A stretch of DNA of 7,853 nt from Candidatus Sulfotelmatobacter sp. (GTDB lineage Bacteria > Acidobacteriota > Terriglobia > Terriglobales > Acidobacteriaceae): the NCBI GenBank assembly GCA_030049565.1, contig JASIKQ010000658.1, positions 1 to 7,853 on the forward strand, in the 5' to 3' direction. Each line of letters opens with the position of its first letter. Position 1 is the stretch's first letter. Below, in pieces: positions 1-6,652 of the stretch. Under the pieces are notes generated by a model. The model did not search any database. It was not told the DNA's origin and saw nothing but the letters and a program-made list of their open reading frames with translations. The position numbers and the translations under genes were made by a program.

Positions 1-842
1 TGCCAGATGGCTTCGCGCGGTCCGCCCATGCGCATGGCAAGGGGCAGCAACGAAAGCTTTGCCGTTCCTTGCGGAAATTTAGGCAGGAGCAACTGATAGC
101 AGCGCACGCGCGTGTAGTAATCGACGTCGCCGGGCTTGGTCATGCCGACAGAGGGATTGATCAGCAGATTGGCCTCGACCTGCTTGGCCGCGCGGAAGGC
201 AAGCTCCACATGCGCCCGGTGCATGGGATTGCGCGTCTGAAAGGCGACTACGCGCCGCCAACCAACACGCGCAAATTCCGCCCGAATCTCAGCGGGAGTA
301 AGGCGCAGGTCGCGAAAATCGTAATGCGCAGGGTTCTGAAGCCCCTCCAGCGTTCCGCCCACATACCAGGGATTGGATTTGTTCATCGCATAATCCGCTC
401 CCGGATGGGCGGAGCTGGTGCTGTTGAAAACCGCCTTGGCTTCGGCTTTGCGGTCGGGATGCCAGACGTCCTGTACGCTTAACACGGCCAGCATCACGCC
501 TTCGGGGTCGCGCAGAGCGATTTTGCTCGTGCCCGCGCTCAGCTTTTTAGCGAACTCCTCCGTCACGTCGAGCGTGATCGGCATCGGCCACAGCGTTCCG
601 TTGGCGAGGCGCATGTTGTGGCAGACGCCTTCATAGTCGGCGCGAGTCATGAAACCACGCAACGGAGAAAATCCGCCGGAGAGCAGCAGTTCCAGATCGC
701 AGAGTTGGCGCGCAGTCAGGTCCCACGAGGGCCATTCTTTGGAATGTGATTTCAATTCGGCAGCCCTTTCGGGTTTGGCGATCAGGTCGATGAGTTCCCC
801 GCCGTGCGGAGCAATAAGATGGCTGGTAGAAGAAGCGGTCAA
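1..842 (-). CDS. sat: Sulfate adenylyltransferase (ATP sulfurylase), N-terminal part, cut by the window edge
   Basis: ATP sulfurylase makes adenosine 5'-phosphosulfate and pyrophosphate from ATP and sulfate in the cytoplasm, the first step of sulfate assimilation. The visible 280 residues have the N-terminal PUA-like domain (about 1-170; LSGGFSPLRGFM at 54-65). The start of the nucleotidyltransferase domain follows, with the signature QTRNPMHRAH at 202-211 (the HxxH histidines are 208 and 211) and the conserved LPLAMRMGGPREA at 266-278. I chose the TTG start at 842 because GGGAGGG (849-855) lies 6 nt upstream. The first in-frame ATG comes only at residue 65, inside the domain. The family usually has about 390 residues, or about 570 when fused to APS kinase. 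The missing C-terminus means the fusion cannot be judged. Identity is secure; a dissimilatory role cannot be excluded but nothing nearby supports it. Confidence 0.95.
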   Translation of the reverse strand, partial: MTASSTSHLIAPHGGELIDLIAKPERAAELKSHSKEWPSWDLTARQLCDLELLLSGGFSPLRGFMTRADYEGVCHNMRLANGTLWPMPITLDVTEEFAKKLSAGTSKIALRDPEGVMLAVLSVQDVWHPDRKAEAKAVFNSTSSAHPGADYAMNKSNPWYVGGTLEGLQNPAHYDFRDLRLTPAEIRAEFARVGWRRVVAFQTRNPMHRAHVELAFRAAKQVEANLLINPSVGMTKPGDVDYYTRVRCYQLLLPKFPQGTAKLSLLPLAMRMGGPREAIW

Positions 843-848
843 GCAAAA

Positions 849-855
849 CCCTCCC
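849..855 (-). promoter_or_regulatory. Ribosome binding site deciding the TTG start of sat
   Basis: On the minus strand this reads GGGAGGG, a near-perfect Shine-Dalgarno sequence placed 6 nt before the TTG codon at 842. It supports the non-ATG start over any downstream ATG. Confidence 0.75.
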
Positions 856-878
856 GGTTTGTTCGAATAGCTGGTCGA

Positions 879-888
879 TAGTCTACTA
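879..888. promoter_or_regulatory. Small palindrome downstream of the putative sat promoter, candidate operator
   Basis: TAGTCTACTA is an inverted repeat with perfect 4-bp arms (TAGT/ACTA) and a 2-bp centre, between the possible -10 element and the sat ribosome binding site. A short operator for a sulfur-responsive repressor would fit the place, but the arms are short and I do not recognise a specific regulator. Confidence 0.2.
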
Positions 889-891
889 AGT

Positions 892-919
892 TTATTACAA
901 TTGATGGATTGCTTCCCAA
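892..919 (-). promoter_or_regulatory. Possible sigma-70-type promoter of sat
   Basis: On the minus strand a TTGGGA hexamer (914-919) and a TAATAA hexamer (892-897) are separated by 16 bp and sit 50-80 bp upstream of the sat start. Both are imperfect matches to the -35/-10 consensus. This is an inference from sequence only; other placements are possible. Confidence 0.25.
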
Positions 920-1217
920 ACTGCATCAAGCAAGTAAGATAGAAGCGATTGCAGATGGTTAAGGGAGGAATCCTAAAAAATTACCTTACAGAGTAACACT
1001 TGCGGCGAAGTTGCGAAAGTCGGTTTTCGCCTTTGAACAACGAATGATTGAAGCAATCGCCATGCCTTTACCCGCCAAGTTGTCGATGCAGGGTCGTGAA
1101 AGGAAAATGCTTCTCCATAGGCCACCCGGCGCCATCCGGGCCGGGCCCAGAGTGTGAAAAGAATTGCAGTTTCAGCCGACATATTTACACGCCGCTTAAC
1201 CGTTCATTCCACTCGAG

Positions 1218-1982
1218 TCAGCGATGTTCAAGATCGCCCAGCGAAAGGCTCAGCTTCCAATCTCGGCCCTGAACGCAAAGGGCGGCGACAAAGCCTGGTC
1301 CTGAAGGAATCTCTTGGAGGGACCAGCCCTGCGCTTCGTTTGGATCGGGCCGTGTGGCCAGAAGCGCGTTTTTCTCGCCGGTTGCGAGAGAAACATCAAA
1401 CTGGGTAAGCGGAAGCGACAAACCTTCGCCCGTAGCCTTCATGTACGCCTCTTTGCGCGTCCAGCAGCGAAAGAACGCTTCCACCTGCTCTTCGGGCGGC
1501 AAGGCGGCAAGCTGCTTGCGCTCGTACTCGGAAAAAAAACGTTTGGCGATAGCATCGGGATCGAAGTCGCGACGAAGCTGTTCAACATCGACGCCGATGT
1601 TCCGCCCACGTGTAAAAGCAAGCAGAGCGACGCTGCTGGAGTGGGCGACGTTGAATGCAATATCGTGGCCGGCAGGAATCACAAGCGAAGGTTTTTCTTT
1701 TTTCGAATAGGCAAAGCGGAGTTCTTTCGCATCGGCGTTCAGATAAGCCGCCAGAATTTTTCTCAGCATGGCACGACAGGCCATGAAGCGTTGCCGGTCG
1801 CGCGCAAAATGGAATCGGCCGGCACGCGCCAATTCGTCGGATGACAGGGCTTGCCTCCAAGTTGATTCTTCCCCGCCGATCGCTTCCAGATCGACTCGCC
1901 ACAGTTGCACTTCATCCTTTGACAGTTGAAGGGATTCTTCAATCCGAAAGTTGGAATTCGAGATGTTCCTATCCTGAGTCAT
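1218..1982 (-). CDS. 4'-phosphopantetheinyl transferase, Sfp type
   Basis: The enzyme moves the phosphopantetheine arm of coenzyme A onto a serine of acyl or peptidyl carrier proteins, activating fatty acid, polyketide or nonribosomal peptide synthases. The 254-residue length fits the Sfp/Gsp class (about 220-250) rather than the short AcpS class. Family motifs occur in order: KPSL (97-100), FNVAHSSSVALLAF (110-123), GVDVE with the Mg-binding acidic residues D132 and E134 (130-134), FFSEYE (149-154) and WTRKEAYMKATGEGL (174-188) with E178 and K182. The ATG at 1982 has no clear Shine-Dalgarno sequence. A GTG at residue 25, preceded by AAGGA, is an alternative but would remove conserved N-terminal sequence. 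No PKS or NRPS gene is visible, so the carrier-protein partner is unknown. sat lies downstream on the same strand, but the 375-bp gap argues against an operon. Confidence 0.93.
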   Translation of the reverse strand: MTQDRNISNSNFRIEESLQLSKDEVQLWRVDLEAIGGEESTWRQALSSDELARAGRFHFARDRQRFMACRAMLRKILAAYLNADAKELRFAYSKKEKPSLVIPAGHDIAFNVAHSSSVALLAFTRGRNIGVDVEQLRRDFDPDAIAKRFFSEYERKQLAALPPEEQVEAFFRCWTRKEAYMKATGEGLSLPLTQFDVSLATGEKNALLATRPDPNEAQGWSLQEIPSGPGFVAALCVQGRDWKLSLSLGDLEHR

Positions 1983-2222
1983 GCGTGCGTTGCGTCGAGG
2001 CTCGCGGGCGAAGCATTGCAGCTTGCCCGACTTTGTCCAATGATAATGGTCGATGATCAGGAGCGGGCGAAAATCCCAAATCTGGAGGAAAGGCCGTTGC
2101 CCGGTAGTAACGGACGGATAGTAACCGCGGGCAGATTACAATTTGGCAGGCGATTTCGCCAGGAAAACATGTTCTAATAGGCAGGGCCAAGGATTTCCCA
2201 GGCCAGGCAAGGATTTCGACGG
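1983..2222. other. Divergent intergenic region between the PPTase gene and a small secreted-protein gene
   Basis: This 240-bp stretch must hold the promoters of both flanking genes. I could not pick convincing -35/-10 pairs. CAAGGATTTC occurs twice in direct orientation, 20 bp apart (2188-2197 and 2208-2217); the second copy supplies the ribosome binding site of the plus-strand gene. Confidence 0.4.
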
Positions 2223-2633
2223 ATGAAGCCTATTTGGTGGTTTTTAGCTGTATTGTGCGGCATTGGGATGGTGACAGGGCAGAGCTCGCCGCATACCTCG
2301 AAGCTGGAGCCCAAAGCCGAGTCACTCCGCGACGCAACCCAGCCGTTGACTCCGAAATCCGCAATGGCCGCGTCCCATAAGTCTTCGGCCCCGCCGACCG
2401 TGGCGAACAGTACTCGGAATGCAAGTGCGGAGTTACGACATCTGGAGCGGGAACCTCGCAGTACCTCGAGCCGAGATCGGGCACAAGCCGCCAAACTTCC
2501 TCCAGTCAAGTCAGTTGGTACAGCGGCTGGGCGCAATCCGCCTATCAATTCGAGCTACCAAAAGCCTGCCGGCGGCATGACGGCAAGCGGGGCAACCAAT
2601 GGCAAGTATCCAGGCAATCGAGTGAAGAAGTAG
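2223..2633 (+). CDS. Small secreted basic protein of unknown function
   Basis: The 136-residue product starts with a signal-peptide-like segment (MKPIWWFLAVLCGIGMVTGQ, 1-20). The rest is low-complexity, hydrophilic and basic, rich in Ser, Ala, Pro, Lys and Arg, and probably disordered. Recognisable pieces are LRHLERE (71-77), NPPINSSYQKP (105-115) and a basic C-terminus, YPGNRVKK. I recall similar short exported proteins with an 'HLERE ... NPPIN ... KGR-K' layout in Acidobacteriota, but cannot verify this here, and no function is known to me. AAGGA (2209-2213) lies 9 nt before the ATG. The overlapping minus-strand frame (2174-2548) has no signal peptide or recognisable content, so I prefer this strand. 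The gene converges on the glycosyltransferase gene. Confidence 0.6.
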   Translation: MKPIWWFLAVLCGIGMVTGQSSPHTSKLEPKAESLRDATQPLTPKSAMAASHKSSAPPTVANSTRNASAELRHLEREPRSTSSRDRAQAAKLPPVKSVGTAAGRNPPINSSYQKPAGGMTASGATNGKYPGNRVKK

Positions 2634-2665
2634 AACCCGTGAGCTTTTCTCTGCGGCAGATTTGC

Positions 2666-2685
2666 TTCGCGGTTCCCACCGCGAA
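2666..2685. terminator. Hairpin between convergent genes, candidate bidirectional terminator
   Basis: TTCGCGGT (2666-2673) and ACCGCGAA (2678-2685) form a perfect 8-bp stem with a 4-nt TCCC loop. It begins 33 bp after the stop of the small secreted-protein gene and ends 20 bp before the stop of the glycosyltransferase gene, where a shared terminator is expected. Neither side carries a T-run, so it is not a classical intrinsic terminator. It may instead mark or protect the 3' ends. Confidence 0.5.
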
Positions 2686-2704
2686 CTTCAGCCAGGTGCA
2701 TACA

Positions 2705-3475
2705 TTAAACTTCATCGGCAGGCCGGGCTTTGCGCGGGCTTGTTCCCAGCAAAATTTCCCTGTCGGCGCGAGAATCCGCGACTGCGGTTTCGGAAATGCA
2801 ATATTTCAGCAGGCAGAAGAGGGCCCGCAGGCCATCCTTCCAGCCGATTTTCTTACCTTCCTCATAGGTACGCCCCCAATAGCTGATGCCTACCTCATAG
2901 ATCCTCAGTTTGCGCTTGGCGACCTTCACCGTTATCTCGGGTTCGAATCCGAAACGCTTCTCCTCGAGAGGAATCGACTGAATCACATCTCGCCGAAAAG
3001 CTTTGTAGCAGGTTTCCATGTCAGTGAGATTGATGTCAGTCAGAGCGTTGGAAAGTAACGTGAGGATCCAGTTGCCAACGGAGTGCCAGAAATAAAGCAC
3101 GCGATGCGGGCGGCCCGAAAGAAAGCGCGATCCAAAAACCACGTCTGCGCGGCCTTCGATCAACGGACCCAGCAGCACACTGTACTCTGAGGGGTCGTAC
3201 TCCAAGTCCGCATCCTGAATAACGAGGAAATCTCCCGTAGCTTCGCGTATACCGCGATGCAGGGCCGCGCCTTTGCCCATGTTTTTGGGTTGCAACAGAA
3301 CGCGAATTTGCGAGTGCTCCGCATGCAGCTGGGCAAGGATTTCGCGCGAGCCGTCGCTCGATCCGTCGTCGATGCAAATTAATTCAATCTCGAGCGGAAC
3401 CGCCAACACGCGCTTCACCACCTCCCGCAGCGTAGAGCGCTCGTTGTAGACCGGCATGATTACGGAGAGCTTCAT
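2705..3475 (-). CDS. Glycosyltransferase family 2, dolichyl/polyprenyl-phosphate sugar synthase-like
   Basis: GT2 enzymes of this type transfer a sugar from a nucleotide sugar, often onto a polyprenyl phosphate at the inner membrane face, for lipopolysaccharide, glycan or protein glycosylation. The 256-residue protein has a complete GT-A fold pattern: VIMPVYNE (5-12), IDDGSSDGS (35-43), [13 protein letters not shown] (64-76), the metal-binding DADLEYDP (88-95), GSRF (115-118) and [11 protein letters not shown] (150-160). No C-terminal transmembrane segments follow, so it resembles the soluble, membrane-associated DPM1-like form. I chose the ATG at 3475 because the family begins right at [12 protein letters not shown]. 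An ATG 12 codons upstream (3511) would add a non-conserved extension; neither start has a strong Shine-Dalgarno sequence. Donor and acceptor cannot be inferred. No glycan cluster surrounds it. Confidence 0.93.
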   Translation of the reverse strand: MKLSVIMPVYNERSTLREVVKRVLAVPLEIELICIDDGSSDGSREILAQLHAEHSQIRVLLQPKNMGKGAALHRGIREATGDFLVIQDADLEYDPSEYSVLLGPLIEGRADVVFGSRFLSGRPHRVLYFWHSVGNWILTLLSNALTDINLTDMETCYKAFRRDVIQSIPLEEKRFGFEPEITVKVAKRKLRIYEVGISYWGRTYEEGKKIGWKDGLRALFCLLKYCISETAVADSRADREILLGTSPRKARPADEV

Positions 3476-3963
3476 TACTTCGACTGTAATGCAGCGGCAG
3501 GGGGAGTGCAATGCAAAATGTGCGAGGAAAGAGGGAGCGTCGCATACCGCTTCCGGTCATTGTAGAAATGCAGCATGCAGGCCGCGAATTTTGGGCATTG
3601 TTGATTTTCTCCTCCAAGAGCGATCGCTTTGTCGAGGCAGCCGGCGCCATTCCAACTTCTGGTTTGCCGGTGATACGGGAGTTTGGCTGCACCACATCTT
3701 GCAAGCCTCTTGATCCCTGTTGCCGATGACTGCAGGCACGCCTAACCAGTATCCAGATAGGAACAAAAAAGCCCTCTCCCGTTATGTCGGCATCATGACG
3801 CGGAGATTACATTTTCGTCATGTTGGATTCCGCCCAAAAGTTTCGCGGCTTGGCTTGGAGGGTACACGGTTCGCCAGGCCAGCACTGCATGGAGCGGTCA
3901 CGCAGGCCTAGTGATGCGCGCCTAAGACGCGGGCGTCCACGACAATGTTACTCGCAGGCCGCT
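3476..3963. other. 488-bp intergenic region without a convincing gene
   Basis: This gap separates the glycosyltransferase start from the stop of the secreted-protein gene, all on the minus strand. It holds repeat copy 1 (3794-3831) and, 27 nt past the secreted-protein stop, a short GACGC-GG-GCGTC palindrome (3926-3937) that could be a weak terminator. A minus-strand TTG frame (3766-3557, 69 codons) has a purine-rich GGGAGAGGG ribosome-binding-like sequence 5 nt upstream. Its third codon positions lack the GC bias of the neighbouring genes, however, so I do not call it a gene. The region may be a long leader of the glycosyltransferase gene or gene-loss debris. Confidence 0.45.
3794..3831 (-). 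repeat. Long direct repeat, copy 1, with TTACATTTTCGTCATG core
   Basis: This stretch matches 6653-6690 at 36 of 38 positions in the same orientation; the mismatches are at 3797 and 3803. The inner 28 bp (3804-3831) are identical. The core TTACATTTTCGTCATG is at 3807-3822. The sequence is too long and too conserved for chance in 7.9 kb. The nearest annotated start it could serve is the glycosyltransferase, about 320 bp away on the minus strand. I list it on the minus strand because copy 2 sits upstream of a minus-strand gene. Confidence 0.8.
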
Positions 3964-4455
3964 CTAATCGTCGTCGTCCTCTTTGGGTGGCTTTCTCGGG
4001 GTGACAAGCTGATGCTTGAAATCTTTTATCGCCAACCAGGATCGCTGTGGGTCCTCGACTTCTCCCGCATGCCCTAGGTAAACCTGGCCTCCACCCTTCA
4101 TTTTGGACGTGCCGCTCATCTTTTTGTGGTCGATGGTACCTTTGAATTCAATGGTGTAAGGACGAGAGCTTGGAAAAGGAATGTCAAAGGTAATGTCCTT
4201 GCCTTGAATGTTTCCAGAAAGGGAGTAGGTCTGCTTGTTTAACTCCTCATAAAACGTACCCGTGACCTGATCGGCATGCTGTTTGAAGGTCAGAACGCCA
4301 TGGATGGTTCCCATGCGCACGTCCCAGGCGATTTGCCACTTGCCGCCAACCTTGGCCGGTTTGGGACTATCGGCGGAAGTTACCGGTACGGCAAAAGCAA
4401 GAGAAAACAGGAATAACGCGGAAAACCGACGCGGTTTCATGCATTGGCGCAGCAT
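3964..4455 (-). CDS. Secreted beta-rich protein of unknown function with acidic C-terminus
   Basis: The 163-residue product has a clear signal peptide (basic MLRQCMKPRR, then a hydrophobic stretch to about residue 28, ending VTSA). The mature part alternates short polar and hydrophobic runs typical of antiparallel beta strands: GKWQIAWDV, GVLTFKQHADQVTGTFYE, YSLSGNIQGKDITFDI and YTIEFKGTIDHKKMSGTSK. This 'GxWxxxxxxxxGxLTxxQxxxxVTGT' rhythm resembles lipocalin-like or calycin-like exported proteins common in Acidobacteriota; no ligand is known. The tail PRKPPKEDDDD is charged. I chose the ATG at 4455 because GAGAG lies about 9 nt upstream. An in-frame ATG at 4440 (MKPRRF) gives an equally good signal peptide but no Shine-Dalgarno, and a TTG at 4464 is also possible. 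The phosphoesterase gene ends 81 bp upstream on the same strand, with a hairpin in between. Confidence 0.8.
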   Translation of the reverse strand: MLRQCMKPRRFSALFLFSLAFAVPVTSADSPKPAKVGGKWQIAWDVRMGTIHGVLTFKQHADQVTGTFYEELNKQTYSLSGNIQGKDITFDIPFPSSRPYTIEFKGTIDHKKMSGTSKMKGGGQVYLGHAGEVEDPQRSWLAIKDFKHQLVTPRKPPKEDDDD

Positions 4456-4479
4456 AATAGTCAACTCTCAATCACTAAA

Positions 4480-4510
4480 GCTGGACTGACGCCCTCCGCG
4501 CCAGTCCAGC
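4480..4510 (-). terminator. Hairpin after the phosphoesterase gene, candidate terminator or attenuator
   Basis: GCTGGACTG (4480-4488) and CAGTCCAGC (4502-4510) form a perfect 9-bp stem with a 13-nt loop. On the minus strand the stem starts 27 nt after the phosphoesterase stop (double TAA, 4534-4539) and is followed by TTTAGTGATT, a weak T-rich tail. It lies between two same-strand genes, so it may end the phosphoesterase transcript or lower read-through into the secreted-protein gene 25 nt further on. Confidence 0.6.
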
Positions 4511-4536
4511 CTTGGTTCGAATTGTTGCCGCAGTTA

Positions 4537-6564
4537 TTATTGCTCTGCGGCGGGGCAGCCGGTGGCGAAGCTGAAAGCGCACCACAGATCGTCGATCGCC
4601 GGGCTGTTGGTCGGAACGTAAGCGCTGCTGCCATAAACTGGATCTGGCAAATTGTCGCGGCTGCGGAACGAAATCGTCGGCAAGCTCCAGTTTCTCTCGA
4701 TGAACTTGTCGATCGACACGTGGTCCGCATATCCGTGATAAACCATTCCGCCAGTTGAGTACGGAGAAATAATCAAGCTGGGCATACGCGTGCCATCGCC
4801 GAAGTAGTCCAGCGGTTGCACATAACCGGAATCATAGTAGCCTCCGCCTTCATCGAAAATAAGGATGATTGCGGTGCTGTTCCAATACGGCGAAGCCTGC
4901 ACTGTCTCAATGATGTCCTTCACGAAGCCTTCCCACAAGTCGAGCTTGGAAGTTGCAGGATGTCCGTCAACGAAACCGCTGGGCTGAATGATGGAGACAT
5001 TGGGAAGGGCGTTGTTGGCAACGTCCCAGTAGAATCCGTTTACTCCCGTCATATCCTGGATGTGAGCGGCAATCTGCGATGGATTGGTCATAACGTCGGT
5101 AGCATACTGGAACGGATTGCAGATGTTGCAATACGCGTCCATGGGGTTCGTCTCCCCCGGGTCACCAACGCCGCCCGGTTCGCCGATGCCGGCGTAGATG
5201 TTCCAGTCCTCACCGAAGAAAGTATAGGTAAGGCCGGCAGCCCCCAGCACGTCACCGATATGCCGCTGAGTAGTCGGCGGGATGGTGAAGTCGTTCGGCC
5301 CCAATGGGAGGACAAAACCTGTAGGGACGGGGGGAGTGCCAACGCCGGTTACGTAATAGCCAGGGTTGTAGTTGTTCAGCAGGTAATAGTTGCCATCGTC
5401 GCAGTTGGGGCTGAGGCCCAGCTTGGCCAGGTAGCTCGTGACGGGAGCAACTCCGGGCGCCGACTCTTGGGAGCAATTGATGTAGCTGCCGCCGCTGTAG
5501 CCGTCCTGGATGTACCAGTTATTGGTGCCGGGTGACGGATTGGGGTTTTCGATCTGATTGGAAGGCGGCGTTGCAGGACTTCCGTTGCCATTGGTATACA
5601 CCATGCCATCGGCATAGCCCAGCGCGATGTGGTTCGCGCCCGTGCCGCCCATGACGCTTTGGTGCATGTTATCAAGCAGCGTATATTGGTTGGCCAGCTG
5701 CACAAGGTAGGGAGCGTCACCCTGCGCTACGTTGTAGAACCCCATCGACGCGGAACCCTCGCCGGTGGTCGCGTTGTTGAATCCAGGTGGCTGCGGATTG
5801 CCGTTGGAGCCCGTCCCGATGCTGACTTCCACCCAGGGAAACAGGTCAGCTTTACAACCGCTTGGATTCGCAGGACTTGGCTTGGCGCTGTATTTGCAGT
5901 CCAGTTGCTGCCACATCTGATAGAAACGATGCACCGGGCTGGCCGCGTAATCATCGTAGGTCATGGTAGTTCCATTGGTGATTTGGAAGGGGCCCGGGGG
6001 CTCAGTGGCGTAGTTCGTAATGCGGGTGTCCGGAGCCTTCTTTGGGATGCCGGTTGCGCCCGTGATCAGATACTGAAAGTAGCCTGGGTCCATGCTCGGC
6101 TCGTAGTTTTCTGCTACGGGCAACGTGCAGAATGGCTCGCCAAAGGTGTCACTGCAAAATTCGTCGCCGCCGGCTAGCACTTCTGGAAGGTAATAGTAGA
6201 GGCTCTTGCCCGGGGGAGCGATCTCGTAGGTGGTGGTGTCCAATGCTTCATATTGGTGCGCATCCTTGAATTTCTTGCCTGGCGTTCCGTTGGCAGTTAC
6301 AATCCCCTCGGAAAGTAGATTCTGTACGGCCTGACCAGGCGTGAGGGGAACATAAGTTCCGAAGACGTGATCGAAGCTGCGGTTTTCGCCGAAGACCACA
6401 ATCACATTCTGGATGGGTGAGTTCGCAGGCGGGGGAACTTGCGCCAGGCTGGAAACTGGCAATGCGGCGATGGCCGCGAGGATTAGCAACATGCCCAGCA
6501 CCGGCTTGCCAATGGGCAAGCAAGCGCCTCGAGCTCTGGGAGATGACTTCTGAAGTGTTCTCAT
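4537..6564 (-). CDS. Secreted phosphoesterase (acid phosphatase / phospholipase C superfamily)
   Basis: The 675-residue exported enzyme belongs to the phosphoesterase family (Pfam PF04185), whose members hydrolyse phosphomonoesters or phospholipid head groups. Residues 1-41 form a signal peptide with a long basic n-region and a hydrophobic core, LGMLLILAAIAALPVSSLA. The hallmark ENRSFDHVFG is at 60-69; E60 and N61 match metal-site residues in the AcpA/PLC fold. GGTGANH (306-312) matches the place of the catalytic Ser/Thr segment, so T308 is the candidate nucleophile. FDEGGGYYD (570-578) and ADHVSIDKFIERNWSLP (613-629) complete the site. Several Gly/Pro/Asn-rich inserts (around 250-420) make it longer than simple family members (about 450-550). 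AGGAG lies 7 nt before the ATG at 6564. An in-frame extension to 6639 lacks such a site and would precede the signal peptide. Substrate is undetermined: phosphatase and phospholipase C activities both remain possible. Confidence 0.93.
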   Translation of the reverse strand: MRTLQKSSPRARGACLPIGKPVLGMLLILAAIAALPVSSLAQVPPPANSPIQNVIVVFGENRSFDHVFGTYVPLTPGQAVQNLLSEGIVTANGTPGKKFKDAHQYEALDTTTYEIAPPGKSLYYYLPEVLAGGDEFCSDTFGEPFCTLPVAENYEPSMDPGYFQYLITGATGIPKKAPDTRITNYATEPPGPFQITNGTTMTYDDYAASPVHRFYQMWQQLDCKYSAKPSPANPSGCKADLFPWVEVSIGTGSNGNPQPPGFNNATTGEGSASMGFYNVAQGDAPYLVQLANQYTLLDNMHQSVMGGTGANHIALGYADGMVYTNGNGSPATPPSNQIENPNPSPGTNNWYIQDGYSGGSYINCSQESAPGVAPVTSYLAKLGLSPNCDDGNYYLLNNYNPGYYVTGVGTPPVPTGFVLPLGPNDFTIPPTTQRHIGDVLGAAGLTYTFFGEDWNIYAGIGEPGGVGDPGETNPMDAYCNICNPFQYATDVMTNPSQIAAHIQDMTGVNGFYWDVANNALPNVSIIQPSGFVDGHPATSKLDLWEGFVKDIIETVQASPYWNSTAIILIFDEGGGYYDSGYVQPLDYFGDGTRMPSLIISPYSTGGMVYHGYADHVSIDKFIERNWSLPTISFRSRDNLPDPVYGSSAYVPTNSPAIDDLWCAFSFATGCPAAEQ

Positions 6565-6652
6565 ACGTTTGCTCCTAGATTTCGAAACAGGCGTGGCGCA
6601 CCACGGGGGTTGCACCAGCGTGATCAGTCTAGAAATCAAAGGCGCACGCTAG

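Larger units (their letters stand above)
843..1217. other. Intergenic region between the PPTase gene and sat
   Basis: No convincing gene lies here. Short open frames on both strands lack ribosome binding sites and recognisable content. The sat-proximal part holds the candidate promoter and palindrome listed separately. A 6-bp stem hairpin (GCGAAA 1013-1018 with TTTCGC 1025-1030) and a short GC-rich stem (CCCGG/CCGGG around 1125-1142) are visible, but neither has a T-run that would make it a clear terminator for the PPTase transcript. I tried to match the leader to known riboswitch patterns and saw none. Confidence 0.5.

Noticed and set aside
69..482. 137-codon open frame on the plus strand
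   Set aside because: It is antisense to the conserved ATP sulfurylase domain and has no recognisable content.
1314..1844. 176-codon open frame on the plus strand
   Set aside because: It is antisense to the PPTase, whose motifs fix the coding strand.
2174..2548. 124-codon minus-strand frame antisense to the small secreted-protein gene
   Set aside because: It lacks a signal peptide and recognisable motifs, whereas the plus-strand frame has a signal peptide and a ribosome binding site.
2939..2950. tRNA T-arm-like sequence GGTTCGAATCC
   Set aside because: It lies inside the conserved coding sequence of the glycosyltransferase (encoding GFEPE). No acceptor, D or anticodon arms surround it.
2639..3058. 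139-codon plus-strand frame right after the small secreted-protein gene
   Set aside because: It overlaps the glycosyltransferase C-terminal half in antisense and contains the intergenic hairpin.
3557..3766. 69-codon minus-strand frame with TTG start and GGGAGAGGG upstream
   Set aside because: Codon third positions lack the GC bias of the neighbours and the product looks random; kept only as a possibility in the findings.
3804..3831. Classical PhoB box reading of the repeat core
   Set aside because: The related ACAT/TCAT elements are not spaced at the 11-bp period expected for Pho boxes, so phosphate control through PhoB is not supported by the motif itself.
3892..3964. Long-range inverted repeat GAGCGG/CCGCTC after the secreted-protein gene
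   Set aside because: The arms are only 6 bp with a loop of about 60 nt, which is expected by chance in GC-rich DNA.
4816..5535. 239-codon open frame on the plus strand
   Set aside because: It is antisense to the phosphoesterase, whose motifs on the minus strand are unmistakable; the frame is a by-product of GC-rich codons.
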